The notes under the pieces: generated by a model
Told to the model about the DNA's origin: nothing
Databases searched by the model: none
What the model saw: the letters and a program-made list of their open reading frames with translations, nothing else
Made by a program: the position numbers and the translations under genes
Shown here: positions 27,615-36,452 of the stretch, piece by piece
How positions within the stretch are numbered: position 1 is the first letter of the stretch
Layout of the letters: the number at the start of each line of letters is the position of its first letter
From: Christiangramia echinicola DSM 19838
GTDB taxonomy: Bacteria; Bacteroidota; Bacteroidia; Flavobacteriales; Flavobacteriaceae
DNA: 64,000 bases
NCBI RefSeq assembly: GCF_000423065.1
Contig: NZ_AUHG01000012.1
Span: forward strand, 248,001 to 312,000
Direction of reading: 5' to 3'

Positions 27615-27917
27615 ATATATCCCTTAGAGATGCAGCTGTAAAAAATTCCTAAAAGTAAAGCAGTGAAGAAATGCGAAACGTTAGATTCTTGAAATGAAGA
27701 AATCACAAAAAAAAAATCAGGGTGCAAACATAGCCTATAACAATAAATTACACCCATTAATTAGAGTGAAAGAGCTTTTTAAAGAAAGGTGAATTACAAG
27801 TAATTAGAGCTATTATTTAAGGTTATTAGGAAATTGTTTAAAAGGAGTCATAATCATCCGAAGGAATACTATTCCAGGTACTTCTTAGCCTCAAGACTAT
27901 AAAGCATAGTAACTCAT

Positions 27918-30900
27918 TTACACCGCTCTATTTTTCTTAAAATTCTCCGCTTGTTCAAATATTTCTTCATAAACTTCATCCCGTTCCACCGGCGGATAAC
28001 CGTGTTCATCGAGTAATAAAATTAGCCCCACTTTTAAGGCAGATTTAATGTCGTTCCTTTTGCTCCAGTCCGGGAATTTCGCCTGTTCATCCACTAAATC
28101 TTTTATAGCTTTTGAAAGCTCGATGAGCTTATGTTCGGGATATTGAAAATCATACTTTACACAGAGCTCTCTTAAAATATCATAGAAAGCTTTTTCTTCA
28201 AAATCAATTCCTAACTTTTCCCCGGCCGAAAACTCCTTTTGTACCTGCCAGATTAGGTCTGTGAGCTGCTCTGCCATCTCTTCGTAGACCTCTCCGCGTA
28301 ATACATCTCCTTTTCTCTCATTGTATCGGGAGACGAGGCCTTCCATCTTTTTAGAAAAATCTACTCCTTTTACCTTGTTCACTTTTTTAATCTCTCCAAT
28401 CGCCCTGGCCAGTAATTGCTGTAAAAGTTTGATTTTAGTATTGGGCAATTTGATCTTATCGATTTTCGCCAAATAATCCTCATCAAATATGTCCTGCTGA
28501 CTGTTGGTCTGATCGCCCATTTTAAAGATCTCCTCCACGCCTTCACTTGCCAATGCAATTTTGATCATCTCTCTTACTTTGGCGTTCATCTGGGCGGTAT
28601 CCGGTGCATTTCCCCTGGTGAGCTTAAAGACTATAGACTTTACAGCTAAGTAAAAATGAGTATAATCACGTTCTTCCTGTGTTAACTTTTCACTCCCCGC
28701 ACAAATATCATAGGCCGCTTTCAGGCGTTTCACTAAATCCATAAAGCGTGTTTCCAGCTCCTTAGTTTGCTGTACGTATTCAACGGCCTGGTTAAGATTG
28801 TTTAACTGGCTTAAAGGATCTCCATGGAAATAATCGGTACTATCGAATTTGTGAAAAATCCTGGCCAGTAAATCCAGGTGGTCCCTAACTATCTTCAGGG
28901 ACTTTTCAATATCCTCAAAATTCTGACGCTCACCCTTATTGTATTTGGCAAGAGCTAAGTTCATTTGTTTCTTAATACCAATATAATCTACTACCAGTCC
29001 TTTGTTTTTGCCCTGGAACTTCCGGTTTACCCGAGAAATCGTCTGGATAAGGTTATGCTGCTGGATGGGCTTATCGATATAGATACTATCCAGAAACGGC
29101 ACATCAAAACCTGTGAGCCACATATCTACGACAATGGCAATTTTAAAATTCGATTTCTCATTTTTAAATTGACGGTCCAGCTCTTTCCGGTACTCTTTTG
29201 TTCCTAAAAGATCATACATTTCTTTTGGATCGTCTTTTCCTCTTGTCATGATCATCTTTATCCGCTCAATAGGCTTGAGTTGCTTCCTGTCTTTTTCAGT
29301 TAAATCGGCACCTTCTTCTGCCTTTCTAATCTTTGCCCATTCCGGTCTTGATTCGATGATGTTCTTATAAAGCTCGTAAGCTATTTCACGATTGCTACAA
29401 ACGAAAATTGCTTTTCCTTTTACGGTAGCACCTTCCTCCAGCCTTTTTTCATAATGATTGACAAAATCATCTGCTATGGCCTGTAAACGATCCGGATCAC
29501 TCAAAATGGCATTAATGTTAGCCGACTGCTTTTTACTCTCTTCTACCTGGTACTCATTCGCACCTTCTTCCTCAGCTACCCGGTAATATTCCTCAATTTT
29601 CTTTAATTCTCTGTTTTCAAGGGCCACTTTCGCTGCCCTTCCTTCATATACAATACGTACTGTAATTTCATCTATTACAGATTCTGTCATTGTATATTCA
29701 TCTACTACCTTCCCAAATACATCTAAAGTAGCATCGATTGGCGTCCCGGTAAAACCTACAAAAGTAGCGTTAGGCAAAGAATCGTGAAGGTACTTAGCAA
29801 AGCCAAAAGTTTTCTGCACCCCTTTTTCTGTGATTTTTATTTTCTGGTCAAGATTGGTCTGGCTCCGGTGAGCTTCATCAGATATACAAATTACATTGCT
29901 TCTATTCGTAAGTAACTCGGTATCTTCTGTAAACTTATGTATAGTGGTAAGGAACACGCCTCCACTTTCCCTTCCTCTAATCCGTTTGCGTAAGTCTGCA
30001 CGGCTTTCTGCACTTACGATAGCATCATCCCCAATAAAGGCTTTGGCATTGGTAAATTGCCCTGCAAGCTGATCATCCAAATCGGTTCGATCTGTAATCA
30101 AAATAATGGTGGGGCTTTCAAAATGATCACTTTTCATTAAAAGCCGGGTTAGGAAAAGCATTGTAAAACTTTTTCCGGAACCGGTTGCTCCAAAGTAAGT
30201 GCCTCCTTTTCCGTTTCCGTTAGGTTTTTGGACTTTCTGAATATTTTCAAATAGAGCCCTGGCCGCATAATACTGGGGATAGCGGCACACGATCTTTTCG
30301 TCTTTCTTGGAACTGTCCGGTAAATAAATAAAGTTTTTAATAATGTCCCGAACGCGATCTTGCTGAAGCATTCCCTGGATAAGGGTGAACATACTATCAA
30401 TACCGTCAACCTCTTTTGCCAATCCTGCGATCCTGCGCCAGGCATAAAAGAATTCATAAGGCGCAAAAAATGAACCTGCTTTGGTATTTACACCATCACT
30501 AATGACACAAAATGCATTGTACTTAAAAAGTTCAGGTATGTCCCTTTGGTAACGTACTGTTAATTGAATATAGGCGTCATAAATGGTGGTATTTTCCTGA
30601 ATCGCCGTTTTGAATTCGAAAACAACTACCGGAATTCCATTAATATAAAGAATCCCGTCAGGAATACGTTTTTGGGTTCCGGTAATTTCCAGTTGATTAA
30701 CGAACTTATAAGTATTTTGGTTGTCTTCTGAATAATCAATTAAATAGATCCAGATATCTTTTTGGGAACGGTCTTCCCGCTTTAGCGAAAAACCATCAGA
30801 AAGCATTTGCATAAACTCCTTGTTGCTTTCATAGAGGTCTGATGCCGGAAGAGTTTTAAGTCTAAGGATAATGGAATCTATTTCATTTTTAGTAATCCCG

Positions 30901-31058
30901 TTTTTCCGGTACCTTGTCAATAGAAATTCCCAAAGATCACTTTCAATGAGCACTTCATCTTCCTTTCGTGAGATAGTGCCTCCTATTTGGTGCTTATAAC
31001 CTTCCTGTTCCAGCTGGTTGGCAAAAACACTTTCCAGTTGTGCTTCGGTAAATTTCAT
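27918..31058 (-). CDS. hsdR: Type I restriction enzyme, HsdR motor/nuclease subunit
   Basis: HsdR is the translocase and nuclease of the HsdR2M2S complex, which cuts DNA lacking the host methyl mark. The N-terminal nuclease site shows as PDG at 133-135 and EFK at 148-150. Walker A GATGSGKS is at 290-297, followed by a SDEAHRSQ DEAD-box-like motif (about 390), helicase motifs VDMWLTGFD and QTISRVNRK (about 640-680), and a helical C-terminal region that contacts HsdM. The 1046 residues are full length. It starts four bases inside the upstream AlbA-like gene and ends the operon. Confidence 0.96.
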   Translation of the reverse strand: MKFTEAQLESVFANQLEQEGYKHQIGGTISRKEDEVLIESDLWEFLLTRYRKNGITKNEIDSIILRLKTLPASDLYESNKEFMQMLSDGFSLKREDRSQKDIWIYLIDYSEDNQNTYKFVNQLEITGTQKRIPDGILYINGIPVVVFEFKTAIQENTTIYDAYIQLTVRYQRDIPELFKYNAFCVISDGVNTKAGSFFAPYEFFYAWRRIAGLAKEVDGIDSMFTLIQGMLQQDRVRDIIKNFIYLPDSSKKDEKIVCRYPQYYAARALFENIQKVQKPNGNGKGGTYFGATGSGKSFTMLFLTRLLMKSDHFESPTIILITDRTDLDDQLAGQFTNAKAFIGDDAIVSAESRADLRKRIRGRESGGVFLTTIHKFTEDTELLTNRSNVICISDEAHRSQTNLDQKIKITEKGVQKTFGFAKYLHDSLPNATFVGFTGTPIDATLDVFGKVVDEYTMTESVIDEITVRIVYEGRAAKVALENRELKKIEEYYRVAEEEGANEYQVEESKKQSANINAILSDPDRLQAIADDFVNHYEKRLEEGATVKGKAIFVCSNREIAYELYKNIIESRPEWAKIRKAEEGADLTEKDRKQLKPIERIKMIMTRGKDDPKEMYDLLGTKEYRKELDRQFKNEKSNFKIAIVVDMWLTGFDVPFLDSIYIDKPIQQHNLIQTISRVNRKFQGKNKGLVVDYIGIKKQMNLALAKYNKGERQNFEDIEKSLKIVRDHLDLLARIFHKFDSTDYFHGDPLSQLNNLNQAVEYVQQTKELETRFMDLVKRLKAAYDICAGSEKLTQEERDYTHFYLAVKSIVFKLTRGNAPDTAQMNAKVREMIKIALASEGVEEIFKMGDQTNSQQDIFDEDYLAKIDKIKLPNTKIKLLQQLLARAIGEIKKVNKVKGVDFSKKMEGLVSRYNERKGDVLRGEVYEEMAEQLTDLIWQVQKEFSAGEKLGIDFEEKAFYDILRELCVKYDFQYPEHKLIELSKAIKDLVDEQAKFPDWSKRNDIKSALKVGLILLLDEHGYPPVERDEVYEEIFEQAENFKKNRAV

Positions 31059-32398
31059 TCCTGTCTGGCTTTTCTTCCCTTCTCAGTTAACCTATACTTC
31101 TGTTTACTGCTTTTGGGTTTGTCTGGTATTGTTAATTCTACCAAACCCTCTTCTAAAGCGGGGTTTAAGTAATTGATTCTAAAATTTTTTCTGTCCACAA
31201 GACCTAATGATTTTTGTAATTCGGTTCTACTTTCTTCGCCCTTAAAAACATTAAGAAGATCCCGTACTTGGGGGGTGACTTGCGGGGTAACTTGGGGGGT
31301 GACTTGCGGGGTCTCCCTATAAACATCATCTGCGGCAGGAAATATCATCCTGAGGAAATTATCAGAAAAACGGAAACATTCTTTGCTGTACGATTCCAGT
31401 ATTCTGGGAATTCCCGAACCTAATTGCTCTACCAGGTCCAGATCTTTATAAATACGCATCAGCTCCTTGTTCCGGGGAATTGAAAAGCCTTCAAAAAACT
31501 CATTTTTACTTAAGCCATCAGGTAAAGAACCTGCGGAAGTTATTTCGATGCGATCATTAAATATCTCAAATTTTGGTGCTATTTCTCGGGTATAGTCATT
31601 ATGTACAAAGGCATTTATAATTGCTTCCCTAAGTGCAATGGCATTCCATAGACGATGTTCCTTTCGTTCTTTCTGAGTTATTTGTGTGATGGTGCGGTTT
31701 TCCAGGCTTATTTTATCCAGTACACTCTTAGTAGCTTTCACAAGGGAACAATAACCGTATTCGTTGCTTTCCATTAAATCTACTCGCGTGTCACCCTTAT
31801 ATTTTGCGACCTTTACGGAAAGGTTATTTTCATCGGCCAGCAAATAAGCGGCGTAATTCAAATCACCATCGGTGGTTGTAAGCTCTAAATTCTTCCTGAA
31901 CTGTTTATTAAGGGGTTTTTGTTTTTCCTGGTAATAAATATGAAGCTGCTCAAAGTTTAGATCCTGGCGATGAGCTTTTATTTTCCCTATGGAATTCCGG
32001 GTACGAGAAGCAAAAAGTTCTTCAATTAGTTTTTGGGACATGGGTTCTGCAGCAGAACCCAGGCGTATAAAACAGCCTTTTTCACTCATCCCGTATTTTT
32101 TGAGATGGTATGGTTTCTCGGAACCGCTGGCCACAATAATCTTTAAAATTTCTTTCCCATCCCTTTCTTCACTTACAATATCAAAAAGCCCAAGGGCTGA
32201 AGGACGAATATTATTCTTTAACCGATCTTTTATTTTTAGCTGGTCGCTATCAGCATCCTGAACACCTACTATGGTACCTTCTTTATCAATGCCTATATAA
32301 ATTATGCCGCCTTCACGGTAGTTTAAAAAAGCTACCACTTCCTTCTCCAGCCCTTCGGAAAGTTCACGTTTATATTCTATACGGTTGGTTTCGGGCAT
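31055..32398 (-). CDS. AlbA_2/Schlafen-like ATP-binding protein with winged-helix tail
   Basis: The 447-residue protein has an N-terminal AlbA_2 (Schlafen-type) domain with NRIEYKRELSEGLEKEVVAFLN and a GGIIYIGIDKEG strand. A middle HATPase_c_4-like region carries LREAIINAFVHNDYT (about 255-270), and a C-terminal winged-helix half follows a four-fold TPQV repeat (about residues 362-380). Such proteins often accompany type I restriction genes; the role is unclear, perhaps regulation or RNA binding. It is tightly packed: six bases after the TIR gene and overlapping hsdR by four. Confidence 0.85.
   Translation of the reverse strand: MPETNRIEYKRELSEGLEKEVVAFLNYREGGIIYIGIDKEGTIVGVQDADSDQLKIKDRLKNNIRPSALGLFDIVSEERDGKEILKIIVASGSEKPYHLKKYGMSEKGCFIRLGSAAEPMSQKLIEELFASRTRNSIGKIKAHRQDLNFEQLHIYYQEKQKPLNKQFRKNLELTTTDGDLNYAAYLLADENNLSVKVAKYKGDTRVDLMESNEYGYCSLVKATKSVLDKISLENRTITQITQKERKEHRLWNAIALREAIINAFVHNDYTREIAPKFEIFNDRIEITSAGSLPDGLSKNEFFEGFSIPRNKELMRIYKDLDLVEQLGSGIPRILESYSKECFRFSDNFLRMIFPAADDVYRETPQVTPQVTPQVTPQVRDLLNVFKGEESRTELQKSLGLVDRKNFRINYLNPALEEGLVELTIPDKPKSSKQKYRLTEKGRKARQE
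31264..31313 (-). repeat. 12-bp tandem repeats coding TPQV x4
   Basis: Four near-identical 12-base units, alternating TTGCGGGGT and TTGGGGGGT versions, encode the TPQV linker of the AlbA-like protein. In-frame tandem units like these can expand or shrink by slippage and change linker length without a frameshift. Confidence 0.75.
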
Positions 32399-32404
32399 AT
32401 TTTT

Positions 32405-32992
32405 TTAATTAGAAAGCCAATTATCAAGCTTAGTATATGAGCGGACCTCACCAATCTCAATTGGAGAAACAACATAATAACCTTCGTCAAAATAACCACC
32501 AATTTTTCTTTCAACAGTAAATCTTCTAATGAACTCTATCGTAGGATATATTTGAAGGTATTCATTACCTGTATAGCCTTTATAATCTTCTTTCACTGGC
32601 ATTAAAGCTATGTGATTTATATACTTATGCGTATCTCCAATGCCTAGTTCCCAATTACACCATTTGGAGTTAATAGCACCTTCAGTGGCCAAGAATATAA
32701 ATTTTCTATTCTCCTTTATCTTACTTTTTATTCTTGAAGCTGTTTTACCAGAAGTATTTTTAGGCATATCACCATCAAGCCAGTCCACATAAATATTCAC
32801 ATTCATTCTTTTCAAGAATTGGATAGCAGCATCTAACTCAGTTCTTTCATTATGTTTATGAGATAAAAAGATTGTAACTTTTCCTACTCTACTTTCGTTA
32901 CTAAATTCGTTTAAGCTTCCATTCAAACCTTTAGAAAAGGTTCGCGTCTCATTTCTGAAGCCTAATAGTTGGGACTTATCTATTATGCTCAT
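32405..32992 (-). CDS. TIR-domain protein, candidate NADase effector
   Basis: The 195-residue protein has a TIR fold. Strand A reads VTIFLSHKHNE (39-49), a middle strand is VNIYVDWLDGDMP (65-77), and the catalytic-helix motif is SKWCNWELG (109-117). In that motif Glu115 lines up with the Glu used by NAD-cleaving TIR enzymes. The C-terminal part (about 135-195) is extra and family-specific. It is the third TIR-type gene of the cassette between hsdS and hsdR and directly abuts the one before it. The TIR call is firm; enzyme activity is inferred. Confidence 0.8.
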   Translation of the reverse strand: MSIIDKSQLLGFRNETRTFSKGLNGSLNEFSNESRVGKVTIFLSHKHNERTELDAAIQFLKRMNVNIYVDWLDGDMPKNTSGKTASRIKSKIKENRKFIFLATEGAINSKWCNWELGIGDTHKYINHIALMPVKEDYKGYTGNEYLQIYPTIEFIRRFTVERKIGGYFDEGYYVVSPIEIGEVRSYTKLDNWLSN

Positions 32993-33484
32993 CTAATTAT
33001 TTTTTCTAATTTCTATAGCCTCTTCAATCCAGTTTTCAATGTTTTCTCTTATGTGATTGTACACTTTTTGGCTATCTGTATAAGGTGGATTGTAACATTT
33101 GATAACGGAAGAAAATTTCTTGCTGCCAAAATCAAAATAATCAAAGGGATTATCTCCTTTATTAGATTTTTCCCCATTTCCGTTTTTTAGATTATGAATA
33201 TGAATCCCAACAATACCTTTTTTTTCAGACCAGGCTCTTTCAATTTCATAATTGATCCATTTTCTATTTGCAGTATTTTCCCCTACTAATACTATGACAC
33301 AGGATTTACCTGTCATATTATCATTTATCCATTTCTTAATCGCAGCATCTCCTCCATTGGTTACTGTTTCCCATTTATTAGGAGTGGCAACCGAATTACC
33401 TTCTATTTTCCCTATACTTCGAACTGTCGAGGCTCTCCAATTATCTGGTTTGTAATGAAAACTTGTAAATACATTTCTTGCCAT
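32993..33484 (-). CDS. TIR-like protein of the MTH538/ThsB type
   Basis: This 163-residue protein matches the MTH538 TIR-like family (PF08937), to which the Thoeris sensor ThsB belongs. It opens ARNVFTSFHYKPDNWRAS and has a TGKSCVIVLVGENTANRKW core with the YEIERAW helix where Glu80 sits at the catalytic position. A long central loop (about 98-115) rich in Asn, Lys and Gly is unusual. In Thoeris such proteins sense phage and make a cyclic ADP-ribose-type signal; whether this one does is unknown. It lies one base after the SLOG gene and abuts the next TIR gene. Confidence 0.82.
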   Translation of the reverse strand: MARNVFTSFHYKPDNWRASTVRSIGKIEGNSVATPNKWETVTNGGDAAIKKWINDNMTGKSCVIVLVGENTANRKWINYEIERAWSEKKGIVGIHIHNLKNGNGEKSNKGDNPFDYFDFGSKKFSSVIKCYNPPYTDSQKVYNHIRENIENWIEEAIEIRKNN

Positions 33485-33485
33485 T

Positions 33486-34076
33486 TTATTTGTTTTTAAT
33501 TAATAAATCTTGAAAGAGTGACATGTAAGCATAATCCTCTAAAAACCTTTCATTTTTTTCAAAATCAAAATTATCATAAACCATTTTAGATCCCGCACCA
33601 GTACTGCCTAAAGGGATTACCTTTGCATTCGGATGGAACTCTCTGAACATTTTATACTCTATTTCAATTCCTTCCATTCCACCTATAAAAACACCAGCAT
33701 AAAAATCATTAGTTCCAATCATTAATTCACGCATCAAACCTAAGCTAATTTCTCTGTCATCGTTAGCCGGAGTTAAGCGCACATTTTCAAACTTGTTATT
33801 ATCTTCAGGAAAAAAATTTTCAAAAAACCTAGATTGATAGAGTAATACGTGATCTTGGATTGTCAAATTCATTTTCTGTAGAACATAATTAATTAAGGGT
33901 GTAATGGAGGGATGCCCACCCCAAATTAATCTATAGTGCGGTAAAATAGTAGTGGCCAAAGCAATAACCGAATCTCGTATTGCTATAACATCGGCTGAAT
34001 CTATATATTTTGGATCTCGCTCTGGTAGTGGTATGCTTGCTGATAGGAAAATATTTTTTAATTTTTTTGAAACCAT
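33486..34076 (-). CDS. SLOG-domain (Rossmann-like) protein
   Basis: The 196-residue protein shows the SLOG/LOG-like nucleotide-binding pattern. An N-terminal FLSASIP strand (10-16) is followed by a YRLIWGGHPSITPL glycine-rich turn (48-61), then FIGGMEGIEIEYKMF (about 141-155) and VIPLGSTGAGSKM (about 163-175). SLOG domains bind NAD- or nucleotide-derived signals; in Thoeris ThsA the SLOG part senses the TIR product. Here it stands alone beside TIR genes, so a sensor or signal-processing role is plausible. Its start overlaps the upstream TIR gene by 19 bases, a sign of translational coupling. Confidence 0.72.
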   Translation of the reverse strand: MVSKKLKNIFLSASIPLPERDPKYIDSADVIAIRDSVIALATTILPHYRLIWGGHPSITPLINYVLQKMNLTIQDHVLLYQSRFFENFFPEDNNKFENVRLTPANDDREISLGLMRELMIGTNDFYAGVFIGGMEGIEIEYKMFREFHPNAKVIPLGSTGAGSKMVYDNFDFEKNERFLEDYAYMSLFQDLLIKNK

Positions 34077-35224
34077 TTGTCGAAATTTTGCTTTTTAAGT
34101 GTTTTGATTTTTAAATAATTGTTCAACCAGTCCAAATGTTTTAACCATTTTTCTCGAATCCTAATATCATCAAAAATTAAGTAAACGCTTTCCACTTCAT
34201 ATTCACTAATCTCTTTTGCCAATTCTTCCGACATATTACAATCTAAAGACTGTGGTATCCCGATAGTTGGAATAAAAATTCTTCTTTTTTTATTCCCCAA
34301 TTCCTCTGTTATAATTCTTTCAGGCTGTAGGTTAATTTTTTTTCCATATTTCAAAGCAATATTTGAAAATTCAGTTATTAAATTATCTTGCCTGGAAGCT
34401 AAATTTCGGGCTCTAACGGATTCTGCACTACTTACTATTTCATTAACAATATCTTCTTGTAATTTAGAGGCATCCTTGTTTTTATATAAATTATCAATAA
34501 AGTCCGAATCTTTTAAGTATTTGGGAAATGAGACGTGTGCAGCGCTGTCAATTTTATTGTTTGGCCAAATCAACTGAACAATTCCAATCTGTTTGGCATT
34601 AGCCTCTGCTAGCTCCTCTTTACACCACTTACTTGTTAAGAATTTTGGGGTATTTAGCAAAACAATGACGTCACAATCGGTCATACGATGCCATAATTCC
34701 TCTTGAAAAGGCTCTCCTTGTTTGATGGAATGTGTATCTAGAAAAACATCAAAATTATTTTTTTCCATAGCCTCATATAATTGGATTGCAACAGAAGAGG
34801 ATTCATCTCTTTTATAACTAATAAACACCTTGCGTGTATGTCTTAGTTTTCCGAAAGATTCTAAAGCCAAGTTCGTTATTTTACTGTCTTTAGTTTCATC
34901 GTAAAGCTGTCCATTTTGATTTTCTAAAATTTTCGGAATTTCTGCACTAAAAGAATCGTAATAAATCGGCAAGATTAATGTTGCATCTTTTAGTAACTTA
35001 TCTATAATTTCAATATTTTTAAAATCACGATTTTTATCTCCAAAATAAATGGCAAACGCAGGTTGATTAGCTTTATATTCTTTAGTAAAATTATTTTCAT
35101 CAATTAAAATAAAAGAATCTTTCAATTGCTTCAATTCAATTAATTTTTCGAAAAAAAGATCTACTATCCTATCTGATAATTTTCCTGTTGTGCCCAGAAT
35201 GATTAGTTGGTATTTGTATATCAT
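34058..35224 (-). CDS. Three-part protein with central TIR domain
   Basis: The 388 residues form three parts. The first (about 1-125) is a Rossmann-like region with no clear family, opening YKYQLIILGTTGKLSDRIVD. Next is a TIR domain (about 131-250) with KVFISYKRDESS, FDVFLDTHSIKQGEPF and SKWCKEELAEA, in which Glu204 fits the catalytic position. The last part (about 260-388) is predicted helical with a short strand (VYLIFDDIRI). It lies one base after hsdS, the first gene of the nested cassette. The TIR part likely degrades or remodels NAD; the flanks may sense phage or bind partners. Confidence 0.8.
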   Translation of the reverse strand: MIYKYQLIILGTTGKLSDRIVDLFFEKLIELKQLKDSFILIDENNFTKEYKANQPAFAIYFGDKNRDFKNIEIIDKLLKDATLILPIYYDSFSAEIPKILENQNGQLYDETKDSKITNLALESFGKLRHTRKVFISYKRDESSSVAIQLYEAMEKNNFDVFLDTHSIKQGEPFQEELWHRMTDCDVIVLLNTPKFLTSKWCKEELAEANAKQIGIVQLIWPNNKIDSAAHVSFPKYLKDSDFIDNLYKNKDASKLQEDIVNEIVSSAESVRARNLASRQDNLITEFSNIALKYGKKINLQPERIITEELGNKKRRIFIPTIGIPQSLDCNMSEELAKEISEYEVESVYLIFDDIRIREKWLKHLDWLNNYLKIKTLKKQNFDKWFQKN

Positions 35225-35225
35225 A

Positions 35226-36452
35226 TTAATGGTTCACTATTTCTTCTTCACTTTCTACTCTCGCCATCCTGGAAAAAAGAAGGGTTTGGAATTTTATTAA
35301 TTTTTTATTTGCTTTTGCTTTCGTCTCAACTAATGAAAATAATGTATTGGTCATTTTATGGAATTTAAGAATTACCTCATTTGGAGGTACTATTGATGGA
35401 AAATCTAAGAGAGTTTGTCTATCCCAGTTAGGAAATGTTGAGCCGGTAGTATATGTCAGTAATTTATCCAAATTTGATTTAAAGAGTTCATCAATAAACC
35501 GTTGAGATTTTAATCCCTTAAAACTACAAACGCCGCGTCCTAAACAATATACATCATCGCTTTTTACGTATCTACCCGTAGTACTCCCCCTAACACAAAC
35601 AATTAAATCTCCTTTTTCACATAACTTAGTTGGAGCCGAAGTCCATTTTGTTTTCTCTGTGAAAAACTCTCCGAACTCGACCGGACCGTTTATAAGAGGA
35701 GTTCCAACACCTTCTTGATTGTAAGTATTTCCTTTAGGAGATTGACCCATTTTGATTTTTATATGATTTTCAAAAGAGCCACTTAACCACCCCTCTGGAA
35801 TCTCCTTATCCAATTCATCATTATAAACCATTTTTCCTCCAGAAGATTTATATGGCTTTTCTTCTTCATTAGGAAACTCAAAATCAACAAACCAATGCCT
35901 ATAAAGCGCTTGCGCAGTTTCTTCCAGTTTTTTGTTGAGTTGCTGATTTAGTGCGATGCGATTTTTTATTACATTATATTCCCTTACAATTTCCCGCTGT
36001 TGTTCGATGGATGGAACGGGAAGTTCAAAAGCTAAAAAATCCTCCCATTCCAGGCTTCCTCTTACACCCCCAACAGCGTGAAAAGTCGCTTGCCTGTCAA
36101 ATTCTGAGCGTGTAAACCACATCATCAAATATTGAGGTGATAAAACTTCGGTATCTATAATTTCAAATACTGGATAAGCCTGGGAAATAATAGCTTCTTC
36201 AATATCTTCAAGTAATGCCACTGGCATTTTACCATCTCTCCTCACCTGCATAATACTACAAGCAAACTGATTTTTACGAATGATCTTATAGTTGCGCATA
36301 TTTGTTCCAACCGTATTTGCCACAGAAGGAATGAATTCTTTTGATATACTTAAGCCTAAAAGCGTAGAGACTTTTAACTCTTTATTACGTTCATCAACTA
36401 GTCGTATGTAATCTCCGATAGGCTTATAGTTTGATCGCATAGCCCAGCTCAT
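35226..36452 (-). CDS. hsdS: Type I restriction specificity subunit HsdS
   Basis: HsdS gives the two half-site DNA specificities of the type I complex. The 408 residues contain two target-recognition domains separated by the conserved helical region with SIEQQREIVREYNVIKNRI (about 150-170) and a QALYRHWFVDFEF stretch. A second helical repeat lies at the C-terminus. The start at 36452 overlaps hsdM by 29 bases; an in-frame ATG at 36440 is an alternative. Nothing suggests truncation. Confidence 0.92.
   Translation of the reverse strand: MSWAMRSNYKPIGDYIRLVDERNKELKVSTLLGLSISKEFIPSVANTVGTNMRNYKIIRKNQFACSIMQVRRDGKMPVALLEDIEEAIISQAYPVFEIIDTEVLSPQYLMMWFTRSEFDRQATFHAVGGVRGSLEWEDFLAFELPVPSIEQQREIVREYNVIKNRIALNQQLNKKLEETAQALYRHWFVDFEFPNEEEKPYKSSGGKMVYNDELDKEIPEGWLSGSFENHIKIKMGQSPKGNTYNQEGVGTPLINGPVEFGEFFTEKTKWTSAPTKLCEKGDLIVCVRGSTTGRYVKSDDVYCLGRGVCSFKGLKSQRFIDELFKSNLDKLLTYTTGSTFPNWDRQTLLDFPSIVPPNEVILKFHKMTNTLFSLVETKAKANKKLIKFQTLLFSRMARVESEEEIVNH

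Larger units (their letters stand above)
27286..27917. other. Gene-poor stretch between tRNA-Met and hsdR
   Basis: It holds the tRNA terminator, a tandem 10-bp repeat, an inverted repeat TCCGTTT/AAACGGA (27400-27424), and one possible 38-residue minus-strand gene. The rest is AT-rich and shows nothing I can name. It is the expected left arm of an integrated element. Confidence 0.6.

Noticed and set aside
27286-27917. Integrase gene next to tRNA-Met
   Set aside because: No frame of adequate length or with the R-H-R-Y pattern is present; the integrase must be at the other end or absent.
32405-35224. Classical Thoeris (ThsA-ThsB)
   Set aside because: A ThsB-type protein is present, but there is no SIR2-SLOG or Macro ThsA effector; the SLOG part stands alone.
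35226-36452. Phase-variable inverted hsdS
   Set aside because: There is a single hsdS with no partner copy, inverted repeat or recombinase nearby.
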